This document shows positions 34,463 to 43,583 of a stretch of DNA of 64,000 nucleotides, piece by piece; positions within the stretch are counted from its first letter, which is position 1; each line of letters begins with the position of its first letter. The stretch is from Luteolibacter luteus. GTDB taxonomy: Bacteria > Verrucomicrobiota > Verrucomicrobiia > Verrucomicrobiales > Akkermansiaceae. The position numbers and the translations under genes were made by a program. The DNA lies in the NCBI RefSeq assembly GCF_012913485.1, contig NZ_CP051774.1, positions 3,720,001 through 3,784,000 on the forward strand, given 5' to 3'. The notes under the pieces are model-generated. The model was given only the letters and a program-made list of their open reading frames with translations, was not told the DNA's origin and searched no databases.

Positions 34463-35858
34463 ATGCGGGGAAGTCTTGGAATTCCATTTCTTGAACCGCG
34501 CCCTGCTCGCCCCTTCCTTCGGCGAGGCGGGAGAAGGCTTCGACGTCCTCCTCCATGCGTTTCCCCAGTTCCTCCACGCTTCCCAAGACAAGGAGTGGTG
34601 TGGACCGCAGCCGGGCGAAGTGAGCTTCCGCAATCTCCGGTAGGGATCCGGAGGCCTCTAACCAATCATGGTCGTCCGGGACTACGGAGCCCGCGGCTGC
34701 CGACGAGGTAAAGAAACTGCGCCCGTCCTCTCCCCATGCACGGAAATGTACTCCGTGACTTTCGTGGAAGACATGCCCTGCGGAAACGCGGGTTACATTC
34801 AGCCCGGCGAAATGTCGCCAGTCCGGAGAAACATAAAATACCCACTCCGTACGCATCTCGCCCTGTGGAGAGTCGATCCGGGTTGCGAGGATCAGGGGCC
34901 ATTCCCCGAGCCGGGTACTGGAGCTTTCACGTTTCCACCTCGCTAGGAGATCCGGATCCGCCTCGGCCAAAGGGAGCGTGACCCGTTCGCTGATGTGAAA
35001 GCCGAGGCGCGCGACCGGAGCTAAGGGCTTCAAATTCGAAAGGGTGGATCGAAGGGCTTTTCCCAAGTGCCATTTCTTCCCCGGCAAGGCCGGATTCAGC
35101 GACTTCCGGTTCAGGTAATAGGTGTAAACCTTGCGCATCCGTTTGCCCGGGATCGGAGCCATCGACTTGGCTGCAAACTCGGCCAGCGATTCCATCGGCA
35201 CACCTTTGAGATACAGCCACCCGTCGCGGTAGAGGGTGCAGTTCAGTCCAAGTTTGAAGCCGCCACAGGCGACCGAGGCGATCATGAGCGCAAAGGAAAT
35301 GGCCAAGGCGGGCAGGAGCCATGTGAACACGGCATCGATGTCCAGTCCGCGGCGTCCTACATGGTGGGGGACGGTTACCATCACGGCCAAGAAGGTGGCC
35401 CCCAATAGCAGGAGCCCGGACGTGAGGAGTCGTTTTGAAAGGGCTCTCCTGCGAGAGCGCTTGCGCAGCGTTTCCACCGGCACGAAGCCCCAGATCATCG
35501 TGTTGATGGTCTTTGCGAAGCGGGAGACGATGGCCATGGCGACAGCCGCCGAAACGATGCCGACCGTCCATCGGATCCCTTCATCCACGATCCCGGACGT
35601 TCCTTGGATCCAGCCGACGATGAGGAGGGCCGGAAGTAGGGATGCGGTCATGGCTTTGTGTCCGCCTGCCAAGACATTGAAGCGATAGAATGCCGGTGTC
35701 AGGAGGCTGCCCCTGCCTTCAAGGGTCACGGGTGGTAGCAGTGTTCCCGGACGTACCAGCAGGTAGTCACCGCTCACGCTCCAGCTATTGGAAGCTTCGG
35801 TCTTTTCAGCCGCCTCCTCGACCGGTGCCTGATAGGGATTGTGGGAATCTCCGGCCAT
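34461..35858 (-). CDS. membrane protein of unknown family, starts MAGDSHNPYQAPV (paralogue 1)
   Basis: 465 residues. After the N-terminal NPYQAPV motif (cytoplasmic) and a short beta-like domain (SGDYLLVRPGTLLPPVTLEG), there are four to five hydrophobic segments between about residues 65 and 205. A central motif RDGWLYLKGVPMESLAEFAAKS follows, then a soluble C-terminal half of about 250 residues. It shares order and motifs with the protein encoded 8 bp upstream (NPYxxPV, LLPPVxLEG, RDGWxYLxGV), so the two are a tandem duplication. I do not recognise the family. Confidence 0.72.
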   Translation of the reverse strand: MAGDSHNPYQAPVEEAAEKTEASNSWSVSGDYLLVRPGTLLPPVTLEGRGSLLTPAFYRFNVLAGGHKAMTASLLPALLIVGWIQGTSGIVDEGIRWTVGIVSAAVAMAIVSRFAKTINTMIWGFVPVETLRKRSRRRALSKRLLTSGLLLLGATFLAVMVTVPHHVGRRGLDIDAVFTWLLPALAISFALMIASVACGGFKLGLNCTLYRDGWLYLKGVPMESLAEFAAKSMAPIPGKRMRKVYTYYLNRKSLNPALPGKKWHLGKALRSTLSNLKPLAPVARLGFHISERVTLPLAEADPDLLARWKRESSSTRLGEWPLILATRIDSPQGEMRTEWVFYVSPDWRHFAGLNVTRVSAGHVFHESHGVHFRAWGEDGRSFFTSSAAAGSVVPDDHDWLEASGSLPEIAEAHFARLRSTPLLVLGSVEELGKRMEEDVEAFSRLAEGRGEQGAVQEMEFQDFPA

Positions 35859-35866
35859 CCTCGTTT

Positions 35867-37138
35867 TTAGATCGGCATCGGTGGGGGAGTGGCGCGTGGC
35901 CTGGCTTCAGCGGGATACTCCGGAAGCTCCATGATCTCGATGGGTGACTGGAGCCCCGCAGCTTCGGAGGCCGCGTATTGTTCCTCGGTTTCCGCGTCGA
36001 GGAGACCGTAGAGCTCCTCATTGCTCTGGATGGAGATTAGCGGCCGGTTTCCCACGTGGGCCATATGGCGGTCGAGCAGGCGTAGGAGCTTCCCTTTGGC
36101 GATGATCCGGTCGACCCGCGGTGATTCGATCGGAAGGCAGGGCGGGGTAATGGTCTGGATGCATCCGTCCGCAGTCCATGAGCGGAAGATGATCTGTCTC
36201 GCGCTTGAGACGGTGCGGCCGAGTGAAAAGCGTCGTATTGCCAAGGTCAGGCTCCGCTTCCCGTCCGGCGATAGTAGGAGCAGTGATTCGATCCCCATGG
36301 AGCCGCTGGGCAGGTGCAGGGTCTTGGCGGAGACCGCGCGCCACTGCGCCAGCTCGGTGCCTTCGCTTTCCTTCTTCCATTGCTCGATCAAGGCGGGATC
36401 CGCCGATTCCGGGGAGCGGCGGGCTTCTTCCGAATAGTGCAGGTGGAGGCTTTCCAGAGCTGGCGATCGGCGCGCCTTCATGAATGCGACGACCAGGATC
36501 GTCACGGGATTGAAGCGCTTGTGCTGGATTAGGGAGAAAAAGGGCAAGCGATGGCCGAAGAAGCGGAAGGTCTTCCGCTTCACCATGACCGGCGTCTCAT
36601 GGGAGCGCGCGGAAAAGCGGGTCAGGGATCGGGGCGATACGCCACGCAGGTAGAACCACCCGTCGCGAGCTCCGTGACAGCGTACGTCCGTTGGCAGCTT
36701 ATCCCAGACAATGGCCACGATCAAAGCTACTAACCCGATGATCAGCACCAGCTTCCCCAAGGCAATCGCAGGGGCCATATGGCTCGGGAGTTGGTCACTC
36801 GCCATTCCTCCGAGAAACAGCAGGAAGCCGAATAAGGTCAGTCGGGTGATCCATTGCCTGCGTTTCACGCGCTTCTCGAAGGAAGCTACAGACGCATAGC
36901 CGCGGAATCTCACCCGCGCGGGCGAACCATTCCGGCGGCTGTTCCCTTGGAAGTGGGTGTGGACAACGGGTGTCAGCAATCCGCCGCTGCTATCTCCCTC
37001 AAGGTCCACGGGAGGCAGGAAGGCATTATGCCGCACCGCCAGAAAGCCATCTACCACGCACCAGAGGTGCGTCTGGGGAGGCGTGCTGCCGACGTCTTCC
37101 ACCGGCGGGGCATAGGGATTGACCGCCTTCTCGGCCAT
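35867..37138 (-). CDS. membrane protein of unknown family, starts MAEKAVNPYAPPV (paralogue 2)
   Basis: 423 residues, same plan as its downstream neighbour: NPYAPPV motif, VDGFLAVRHNAFLPPVDLEG, then only two or three clear membrane helices (about 100-165), RDGWFYLRGVSPRSLTRFSARS, and a soluble C-terminal half. The helices are fewer and the two paralogues are well diverged, which suggests an old duplication. It ends in a proline-rich tail. It sits 4 bp after the EVE-domain gene; no function is implied by this. Confidence 0.72.
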   Translation of the reverse strand: MAEKAVNPYAPPVEDVGSTPPQTHLWCVVDGFLAVRHNAFLPPVDLEGDSSGGLLTPVVHTHFQGNSRRNGSPARVRFRGYASVASFEKRVKRRQWITRLTLFGFLLFLGGMASDQLPSHMAPAIALGKLVLIIGLVALIVAIVWDKLPTDVRCHGARDGWFYLRGVSPRSLTRFSARSHETPVMVKRKTFRFFGHRLPFFSLIQHKRFNPVTILVVAFMKARRSPALESLHLHYSEEARRSPESADPALIEQWKKESEGTELAQWRAVSAKTLHLPSGSMGIESLLLLSPDGKRSLTLAIRRFSLGRTVSSARQIIFRSWTADGCIQTITPPCLPIESPRVDRIIAKGKLLRLLDRHMAHVGNRPLISIQSNEELYGLLDAETEEQYAASEAAGLQSPIEIMELPEYPAEARPRATPPPMPI

Positions 37139-37142
37139 GTCC

Positions 37143-37607
37143 TCAGGGCTTCCAGCCGGCGAGCTTGCAGACGTGCTTGAAGTGCTTGGTCTCTACCGGG
37201 GTGATGGAGAGGCGCGTGCCTTTCTGAAGCACGACCATGCCTTCCAGTGCGGCATCCTCCTTGAGCTGCTGCAGGGTCACCAGTTCGGGAAACTTGGTCA
37301 CGAAGTCGAAGTCCACGAGCATCCAGCGCGGGTTCTCCTTGGTCGATTTCGGGTCGTGGTATTCCGACTTCGCGTCGAACTGGGTCGGATCGGGATAAGG
37401 CTCGCCCGCGACCTTCGCCACGCCCGCCACGCCGGGTGGCACGGTGCTGGAATGGTAAAAGAGCGCGAGATCCCCGGGCTTCATGTCATCCCGCATGTAG
37501 TTCCGCGCCTGATAATTCCGGACGCCGCTCCACGGCTCCCGCTTTGCCTTTTGCAGGTGATCGATGGAAAAGACGTCGGGCTCGGATTTGATCAGCCAAT
37601 AGCGCAT
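37143..37607 (-). CDS. EVE (PUA-like) domain protein
   Basis: 154 residues making one EVE domain, a PUA-related fold that binds modified bases in nucleic acids. Visible are MRYWLIKSEPDVFSIDHLQ, WSGVRNYQARNYMRDDMKPG, DLALFYHSS, GVAKVAGEPYPDPTQFD and the final SITPVETKHF. Prokaryotic EVE domains are reported to recognise modified cytosines and modified RNA bases. The ATG at 37607 is the usual family start. The gene leads the two unknown membrane proteins with only 4 bp between. Confidence 0.92.
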   Translation of the reverse strand: MRYWLIKSEPDVFSIDHLQKAKREPWSGVRNYQARNYMRDDMKPGDLALFYHSSTVPPGVAGVAKVAGEPYPDPTQFDAKSEYHDPKSTKENPRWMLVDFDFVTKFPELVTLQQLKEDAALEGMVVLQKGTRLSITPVETKHFKHVCKLAGWKP

Positions 37608-37681
37608 GGGCCGGGAGACTAACAAGTTCCGGCGGACAGGCAAGAGGACGCCGAAGCCATGCTCCCTCCCGTGACGGGGAC

Positions 37682-37714
37682 AAAAAAGCGGCGTGGTCCG
37701 GAGACCACGCCGCT
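37682..37714 (-). terminator. strong intrinsic terminator of the MFS gene
   Basis: A perfect 12-bp stem (37687-37698 with 37703-37714) around the 4-nt loop CGGA. On the minus strand it ends in a run of Ts (37687-37682). It lies 40 bp after the MFS stop. Confidence 0.93.
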
Positions 37715-37754
37715 GATGCGAATTGCAGGGATTTCGAATGGGGAGGAAATCCGA

Positions 37755-39356
37755 TCAAGGGGCCGGGGCGGCAACACCACCCGAAGCTTGTTCCGGAGTG
37801 ATCTTGATGACCTTGTAACCGCCGATAGCCTTGAAGTAGATCAGCAGAAGCAGATAGATCAGAGCCATCGCAGCCGGGATGAAGGAGTCCGCCTTGAGCG
37901 TCTTGCGGTCACCCGCGATGCTGGCCTCGGAGAGGATCTTCTGTTCCGGCGTGCGTTCTTCCGGCTTGGCGGATTGGGCAGCGGAGAGCTTCGTGCCATC
38001 AAGGCCATAGACGCTCTCGGCGAAAAGGAACTTCGATTCCTTCTGAGCCTTGTTGGCTTCATAGACGGTCGAGTCCACCTGCTTGAGGTGCTCCGCGGTG
38101 AAGCGGTCCTTCGCGTAGCCAAGACCGGGGCTGCCGATCAGGCCCATCGACATCATGCCGATGCCACCCATGATCGACATCGCGATCGCGCCGGTGCGCG
38201 GGAAGCGGTCACCCACCACGGCGAGCATGGTTGGCCAGAAGAAGGTCTTGCCGAGGGCATAGACACCAAGGGCCAGAAGAGCGCCGGCGAAGGTCGTGAT
38301 GCCGCTGACAAGGTTGAGGCCGACGACGCCGAGGATCGAGCAGATCAGCAGGAGGCCGATCGGGGAAATCTTCAGCTTGCTTTCGATGAAGTGAGCCGAG
38401 AAGCGCAGGATGAACATCAGCGCCGAGGTGAAGACGAAGAGCTGCTTGCCTTGCTCCGGCGTCAGGATGTTACCGGTGATGTTCTGGATCCAGCCGTCGG
38501 TGCCCAGCTCAACGGAGCCGACCAAGGCATGGGTGATGAAGAGAACGAAGAGAAGAAGCGAGCCGATCGAGAAGCTCGTGATGACGCCCACGGCGATGAG
38601 GATTGCACCGCCAATGCCCCAGGCGACGCCGGGGTTCAGGCCCATGGCATCCTTGAAGAAGAGGACGAAGAGGAATGCGATGGTGGCACCGCCGAGGATA
38701 CCGACCTCCTTGAACATTTCGCCAAGCTTGAGGCCCTTCTCCACCGCTTCGGATTTCGGGAAGGATTGTCCCAGGAACGCAACCCCGTAGAGGATCGTCG
38801 GGATCAGGAAGAGACCGAGCTGGATCTTCCAGCTGACCTCCTGAGCACCCAAGGTCCATCCGATCAAGCCACCCACGACCATGCCGGCAGGCCAGGAAGC
38901 GTGAAGGATGTTCAGGTAATGAGTGCGGTTGTTCGGGAAAAGTGTCGCCACCAGCGGGTTGGCCACGGCTTCAAGCGTGCCGTTCGCAAGGCCGAAGACG
39001 AAGGTGCCCCAGTAGAGATACTTGTAAGCCGTTTCCTGAGTCTGTCCCTCGTGCGCGGCGAAGGTGATCAGCGCGGACGCGATGTGGAAAACGAAAGCGG
39101 CGAGAACCAACTTCCCGTAACCAATCTTGTCGACGATGACGCCGCCGATCACGATGCCGAAGCAGAAGCTGGTGAAACCGGCGCCGCCGATGTCCCCGAG
39201 CTGGGTGCCGGTGAAACCGAATTCTTTCGCCCAGTTGGCAAGGATACCACCCCGGACGCCGAAGCCGATGCCGGCGGCAAGGATGGCGAGGAATCCGGCC
39301 CACAGGAGCCGCTTGGCATTATGAGCGATGGGTTGATCGCTTAGTGTTGTCGTCAT
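37755..39356 (-). CDS. MFS transporter with C-terminal insertion
   Basis: A 533-residue inner-membrane protein. N-terminal helices carry [21 protein letters not shown] and the loop DKIGYGKL (MFS A-motif position). The second half has [25 protein letters not shown]. Between the penultimate and last helices lies a long soluble insertion of about 110 residues ([20 protein letters not shown] onward). The loop [19 protein letters not shown] recalls sugar-transporting MFS members of the FucP type, so sugar uptake is one possibility, but this is not certain. It is a single gene with its own terminator. Confidence 0.85.
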   Translation of the reverse strand: MTTTLSDQPIAHNAKRLLWAGFLAILAAGIGFGVRGGILANWAKEFGFTGTQLGDIGGAGFTSFCFGIVIGGVIVDKIGYGKLVLAAFVFHIASALITFAAHEGQTQETAYKYLYWGTFVFGLANGTLEAVANPLVATLFPNNRTHYLNILHASWPAGMVVGGLIGWTLGAQEVSWKIQLGLFLIPTILYGVAFLGQSFPKSEAVEKGLKLGEMFKEVGILGGATIAFLFVLFFKDAMGLNPGVAWGIGGAILIAVGVITSFSIGSLLLFVLFITHALVGSVELGTDGWIQNITGNILTPEQGKQLFVFTSALMFILRFSAHFIESKLKISPIGLLLICSILGVVGLNLVSGITTFAGALLALGVYALGKTFFWPTMLAVVGDRFPRTGAIAMSIMGGIGMMSMGLIGSPGLGYAKDRFTAEHLKQVDSTVYEANKAQKESKFLFAESVYGLDGTKLSAAQSAKPEERTPEQKILSEASIAGDRKTLKADSFIPAAMALIYLLLLIYFKAIGGYKVIKITPEQASGGVAAPAP

Positions 39357-39634
39357 GGATTTCTTGGGAAGTAGAGGGGCTGTCTAACGGTCAAATTTTC
39401 CCATGGCAAGCATGCGGAATGGCAGCGGGGAACGGATTTCCCGCAGAATTCCTTTCGGCGATGTCGCAATCATCCTAGGTCACCCGAAGTGGGGACAGGC
39501 GCCGCTTGGCAGTAGATCGAGACCGCGGGTCCCGGCTATGACGTTTCCGTGGAAAATCCGCGGACCAGGCATTTCATTCCGACATCCGATCGTGGGCGAT
39601 CGATGGCCGGCCTGTGCTTCTCATCCGCAGGTCC

Positions 39635-39673
39635 ACCTGTTAATTTCCATGTTTTTATCAGGCGTAACAGGCG
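39635..39673 (+). repeat. dispersed intergenic palindromic repeat, copy 2
   Basis: Begins ACCTGTTAATTTCCATG and ends CAGGCGTAACAGGCG. Relative to copy 1 (13796, minus strand) there are about four mismatches and one inserted base in 39 nt. Inverted CCTGTTA/TAACAGG ends are conserved. Confidence 0.7.
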
Positions 39674-39732
39674 AGGCGGAGCCCGGATTACGGGCCGGTT
39701 CTCCGGCGAGGATGCGATCGGACCTGGACAAA

Positions 39733-39765
39733 GAAAAAGCCCGGCTCCCTGTCGGGAACCGGGCT
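39733..39765 (-). terminator. intrinsic terminator of ilvC
   Basis: Stem AGCCCGG (39738-39744) with CCGGGCT (39759-39765), and an inner TCCC/GGGA pairing. On the minus strand it is followed by TTTTTC. It lies 18 bp after the ilvC stop. Confidence 0.88.
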
Positions 39766-39782
39766 CTTGGGAAAGCGGATGC

Positions 39783-40832
39783 TTACTTGGAGGAAGAGAT
39801 GTAGCTCGCCTGGGCAGCACCCTTCTTGAGCTTCTTCTGCTTGATCCAGCTCATGGTGGAGCGGAGCTTCTCACCGGTCTTCTCGATCTGGTGGGCGGCT
39901 TCGGCCTTGCGGATGGCATTGAACTTCTTGTAGCCGCCGGTGGTGGCTTCGGCGATCCACTCTTTGGCGAACTTGCCGGATTCGATCTCCTTGAGCTGCT
40001 TGGCCATGCGCTTCTTGACGCCGGCGTCGATGATCTTCGGTCCCACGGAGACGTCACCCCACTCGGCGGTCTCGGAGATCGAGAAACGCATTCCGGCGAT
40101 GCCAGACTCGTTCATGAGATCGACGATGAGCTTCAGCTCGTGGAGGCACTCGAAATAGGCCATCTCCGGCTGGTAGCCGGCTTCGACAAGCACTTCGAAG
40201 CCTGCCTTGACGAGGGCGGAAGCGCCGCCGCAGAGCACGGTTTGCTCGCCGAAGAGGTCGGTCACGGTTTCCTCACGGAAGTTGGTCTCGAACACACCGG
40301 CACGGGTGCAGCCGACGCCGCGAGCCCATGCGAGGGCGATGTCCTTGGCCTTGCCGTCGGCATCGTTGTGCACGGCGATGAGGCCGGGAACACCCTTGCC
40401 ATCGACGAATTGGCTGCGGACCGTGTGGCCCGGGCCCTTCGGAGCGACCATGATGACGTTGACGTCCTTCGGTGCTTCGATGGTCTTGAAGTGAACGGCG
40501 AAGCCGTGGGAGAAGAGGAGGGTCTTGCCCTTGGTGAGGTTCGCGGCGATGTCCTTGTTGTAGACGCCGGCGATCTTGGTGTCCGGGACGGCGACGAAGA
40601 TCACGTCGGCGGCTTTGACAGCCTCAGCGGTGTCCATGACTTGGAAGCCAAGCTTCTTGGCGACTTCGCGGGACTTCGACTTCGGGTAGAGGCCGATGAC
40701 GACCTTCAGGCCGCTGTCCTTGAGGTTGAGGGCGTGGGCGTGGCCCTGGGAACCGAAGCCGATAACGGCGAGGGTCTTCTTCTTGAGCGGCGTGAGGGAC
40801 GCGTCCTTGTTCGTGTAGATCTTCGCGGCCAT
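39783..40832 (-). CDS. ilvC: ketol-acid reductoisomerase (class I)
   Basis: 349 residues, NADPH-dependent enzyme of valine, leucine and isoleucine synthesis. It has the Rossmann motif [19 protein letters not shown], the loop LYPKSKSR for the NADPH phosphate, then [17 protein letters not shown] and the C-terminal knotted domain with [19 protein letters not shown] and SETAEWGD, which bind the two Mg ions. The length fits the short class I. It stands alone without ilvB/ilvN and is divergent from a secreted thioredoxin-like gene. Confidence 0.97.
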   Translation of the reverse strand: MAAKIYTNKDASLTPLKKKTLAVIGFGSQGHAHALNLKDSGLKVVIGLYPKSKSREVAKKLGFQVMDTAEAVKAADVIFVAVPDTKIAGVYNKDIAANLTKGKTLLFSHGFAVHFKTIEAPKDVNVIMVAPKGPGHTVRSQFVDGKGVPGLIAVHNDADGKAKDIALAWARGVGCTRAGVFETNFREETVTDLFGEQTVLCGGASALVKAGFEVLVEAGYQPEMAYFECLHELKLIVDLMNESGIAGMRFSISETAEWGDVSVGPKIIDAGVKKRMAKQLKEIESGKFAKEWIAEATTGGYKKFNAIRKAEAAHQIEKTGEKLRSTMSWIKQKKLKKGAAQASYISSSK

Positions 40833-41056
40833 GGCGATAGGTGGTCTGATGATGAACGCCGGAGCCTCCTAGCCGCGGCGGGCGGACAAGCTGGACGCTT
40901 GATTACAAAGGGTCAAGCGCGCGCTTCGCGGCGGAAAGCCTGATTGCTCACGGAGAATCCGGCCTTCGTCACAGGCACCTTGGGTTGTAGAGAGGATAAA
41001 GGATGCTCCCGCCGCGTCATGAAATCGTGGCCGAAACCCCATCCATCCTTTATCCC

Positions 41057-42010
41057 ATGCCCGCTATCCCGCTTCTCCCAAGAGTTGCCGCCATCCTCGC
41101 ACTCGCAGTCTCATCCGTCGTGGCTGCCGACTGGTCCAGCGATTACGAAGCTGCCCGGAAGCAAGCCGCGACGGAGAAGAAAGATCTCCTGATCGACTTC
41201 ACCGGCTCCGATTGGTGCACCTGGTGCATCAAGCTTCGCCAAGAGGTTTTCGAGCAAGCGCCCTTCGAAGCCGGCGTGAAGGACCGCTATCTTTTGGTCG
41301 AGCTCGACTATCCGAAGGACAAGTCACGCCTGACCGAAGCGGTCGCGAAGCAGAATGAAGAACTGCTGAAGAAATATCCGATCAAGAGCTATCCCAGCAT
41401 CCTGCTCTGTGATGCCGATGGAAAGCCCTTTGCAGTCACGGGATATCAGCCCGGCGGCCCGGAGGCCTACCTGAAGCATCTGGAAGAATTGCAGGCGCGA
41501 AAGGTGGCGCGGGACAAAGGTCTCGCCGACGCGGGATCCAAAACCGGAGTGGAGAAGGCGAAGCTGCTGATTGGCACGCTGGAAGGCATGCAGCTGTCCC
41601 CGGAGATGCTTTCATCTTGGTACGGCGACGTTGCCACCCAGATCAAGGAAGCCGACCCGGCGGACGAGACCGGCTTTGCAAAGCGCGAGGCGACCCAAGC
41701 GGCCTTCGCGGGCTACATGACGAAATTGATGGAGCTCCGCGCGAAGCAGGATCTGGAAGCAGTGGCGAAGCTCGTGGAGGAAACTTTGGCAAATCCCCTC
41801 GTGAAGGGAGAAGTGCGCACCCAGGTCTACGGACATCACGCGGGCACCCTCGCCTACGCGGGGAAGAAGGATGAGGCGATCAAAGTCCTCCAAACTGCCG
41901 TCAAGGACCCGGACGCGGAACCTGGCCGGAAGGAGTTGGAGGATTTCATCAAGATCCTGGAGCGCGAGAAGGCGGGCCTGCCCCCCGTGGCTCCGGAAAA
42001 GAAAAACTGA
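41057..42010 (+). CDS. secreted thioredoxin-like protein
   Basis: 317 residues. A signal peptide (LPRVAAILALAVSSVVAADW) leads into a Thioredoxin_7-type domain with LIDFTGSDWCTWCIKLRQEVF (CxxC = Cys-Thr-Trp-Cys) and the cis-Pro loop IKSYPSILLCDADG. The C-terminal half is helical, TPR-like (about 165-300), ending in a Lys-rich tail. It is likely a periplasmic thiol oxidoreductase. The start at 41057 is chosen to give a compact signal peptide. It is convergent with aroD, with a single base between the two stop codons. Confidence 0.85.
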   Translation: MPAIPLLPRVAAILALAVSSVVAADWSSDYEAARKQAATEKKDLLIDFTGSDWCTWCIKLRQEVFEQAPFEAGVKDRYLLVELDYPKDKSRLTEAVAKQNEELLKKYPIKSYPSILLCDADGKPFAVTGYQPGGPEAYLKHLEELQARKVARDKGLADAGSKTGVEKAKLLIGTLEGMQLSPEMLSSWYGDVATQIKEADPADETGFAKREATQAAFAGYMTKLMELRAKQDLEAVAKLVEETLANPLVKGEVRTQVYGHHAGTLAYAGKKDEAIKVLQTAVKDPDAEPGRKELEDFIKILEREKAGLPPVAPEKKN

Positions 42011-42011
42011 T

Positions 42012-42725
42012 TCAGATCCGCTCGAGTTCCGCGATGCCCCGTTTCAGCAATTCCGCGCTCCATTGGCCGGGTGCCGTCGGGGCATCGCCGATAAAACCGT
42101 AATTTAGCACCGAGCCATATTGGGCACACAGCAGCCGGGAGACGGGTGCCAGCGGCCCCATCCCCATCAGCGAAAGCGGAATGCCCTCCACGGATTTTAG
42201 AAGCCCCGCCAGCTTCGCCACGTCATCCGCGGTATGCATTCGCACCGCCGCCTTGAAGCAAGCGGCGCCGGCTTTGACGGCCTGCTCCGCCATCGGGGGA
42301 ATCCTTGCAAATGTGTCCGCAAGTCCTTGGAAATCATGAAAGGATGCTACCCAAGGGATCTCCTCGGTTTTCATCCGGGAAAGGATGCCGCCCAAGTCCC
42401 CCGCGGATGCCAGTTCGACATCGACAAGAGCTGCGTCGGGCAAAATTTTTTCCAGCAACTTGATGCGCTCCCCGACTCCTAAATTGCCTGCACCACCCTC
42501 CGCCGCGATCCGGGCCGTGAAGAGCAGGGGGATGCCTTCCAGATGTGCCCAGGGGCGAGTGCTTGTTAGGATGCCCTCCGCCTCCAACAGGTCCATGCGG
42601 ATTTCCACCACGTCGCAAGCCTCGCGAGCGGCCGCAAGGCTTGTATTTCCGAGGCTTTTCGCGTTTCCGAAGCTCCCCACGACCTTTGGTTGGGAGGGGT
42701 TCAGGAGGGCTGGCGCGCGGCTCAT
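42012..42725 (-). CDS. aroD: 3-dehydroquinate dehydratase, type I
   Basis: 237 residues of the class I (Schiff-base) enzyme of the shikimate pathway, converting 3-dehydroquinate to 3-dehydroshikimate. Visible: EIRMDLLEAEG (Glu41, Arg43, Asp45), SFHDF (His130), CFKAAVRM with the Schiff-base Lys158, and the final LMGMGPLAPVSRLLC with GSVLNYGFIG. It stands alone, with no other aro gene nearby. Confidence 0.93.
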   Translation of the reverse strand: MSRAPALLNPSQPKVVGSFGNAKSLGNTSLAAAREACDVVEIRMDLLEAEGILTSTRPWAHLEGIPLLFTARIAAEGGAGNLGVGERIKLLEKILPDAALVDVELASAGDLGGILSRMKTEEIPWVASFHDFQGLADTFARIPPMAEQAVKAGAACFKAAVRMHTADDVAKLAGLLKSVEGIPLSLMGMGPLAPVSRLLCAQYGSVLNYGFIGDAPTAPGQWSAELLKRGIAELERI

Positions 42726-42886
42726 GGGAGCAGCAGAAACGCCGCTTCACCAGACTGTCAACCTTGCCCGTCGATGCTCCGCAGTTTCGTTGTAAATACC
42801 TGACGGATTTTTCTCCGCCAACGTGAGGATTTCTCTGGTCAATCCCCGGAGCCATTCCCTAGTTCTCCAAAAACCAAAAGCCCACC

Positions 42887-43522
42887 ATGAAACATCGTTT
42901 CGCATCCATCCGTAGGTCGGCGCTAGCTTCCGTAGCCGCGTCCGCAGCCGTTCTTTCTCTTCTCACTGCGACCGCGAACGCGCAGGGCAAGGGCGAGGTT
43001 AGCAATGTCACCTTCGACAATATCCCTTCTCCGGAAGTCCAGTCCGGCAAGGCCAAGGCCTTCAAGCCGAAGGATTGGCTCGAAGTGGAAGCCGGTATCA
43101 AGATCCCGGCGGCCAATGCCGAGCAGAAGAAGGCGGGCTTCATCAATCAGGTGACCGTCAAGTGGTACGTCGCCGTCAAGAACCCGGAAGGCAAGGGTGT
43201 GATCAAGCTGTCCAAGACGATCAATCACATCAACGTGCCGATCGATGAGGAGATTTTCAGCTCGGTTTACATGTCCCCGAGCGCGCTCAAGCGCCTGACC
43301 GGATCCGACAAGGCCAGCAAGGGCGCCGTGGAAGCCGTCGGCGTCGAAGTGCTGGTGGATGGCGAGAAGGTCGCCCAGTCCGCTGTGAAGCAGAAGGAAG
43401 GCTGGTGGAATGCCGGCAGCCTCTCCGATCAGAGCGACAAGTTCCCGCTTCTGAACAAGGACGAGACTCCTTTTGCAATGCTCTGGTACGATCGCTACGC
43501 CGAGATCCAGAAGGAGCGCTAA
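42887..43522 (+). CDS. Amuc_1102-like secreted protein of the pilus-associated cluster
   Basis: 211 residues with a signal peptide (SALASVAASAAVLSLLTATANA). The mature protein is a predicted beta-sandwich with WLEVEAGIKIP and VTVKWYVAVKNPEG, then a W-rich end (EGWWNAGSL, FAMLWYDRYAEI). By position and size it corresponds to Amuc_1102 in Akkermansia, an Ig-like-fold protein of the same cluster. It is the first gene of the block, 162 bp from divergent aroD; the downstream PilM gene follows after 61 bp. Homology is judged mainly from synteny. Confidence 0.78.
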   Translation: MKHRFASIRRSALASVAASAAVLSLLTATANAQGKGEVSNVTFDNIPSPEVQSGKAKAFKPKDWLEVEAGIKIPAANAEQKKAGFINQVTVKWYVAVKNPEGKGVIKLSKTINHINVPIDEEIFSSVYMSPSALKRLTGSDKASKGAVEAVGVEVLVDGEKVAQSAVKQKEGWWNAGSLSDQSDKFPLLNKDETPFAMLWYDRYAEIQKER

Positions 43523-43583
43523 TTTTTCCTGCCTCCCCCGGAATCCCAGCGTCAAAAAATCCCGTTTTTTCCCTTAGCCCGTC

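Larger units (their letters stand above)
39357..39782. other. 426-bp intergenic region upstream of the MFS gene
   Basis: Contains the MFS upstream region, one copy of the dispersed repeat (39635) and the ilvC terminator (39733). Plus-strand frames through it run into the antisense of ilvC and have no domain. Nothing else is recognised. Confidence 0.65.

Noticed and set aside
39549-40943. 464-codon plus-strand open frame
   Set aside because: Antisense of ilvC plus the ilvC terminator and the repeat; no domain.
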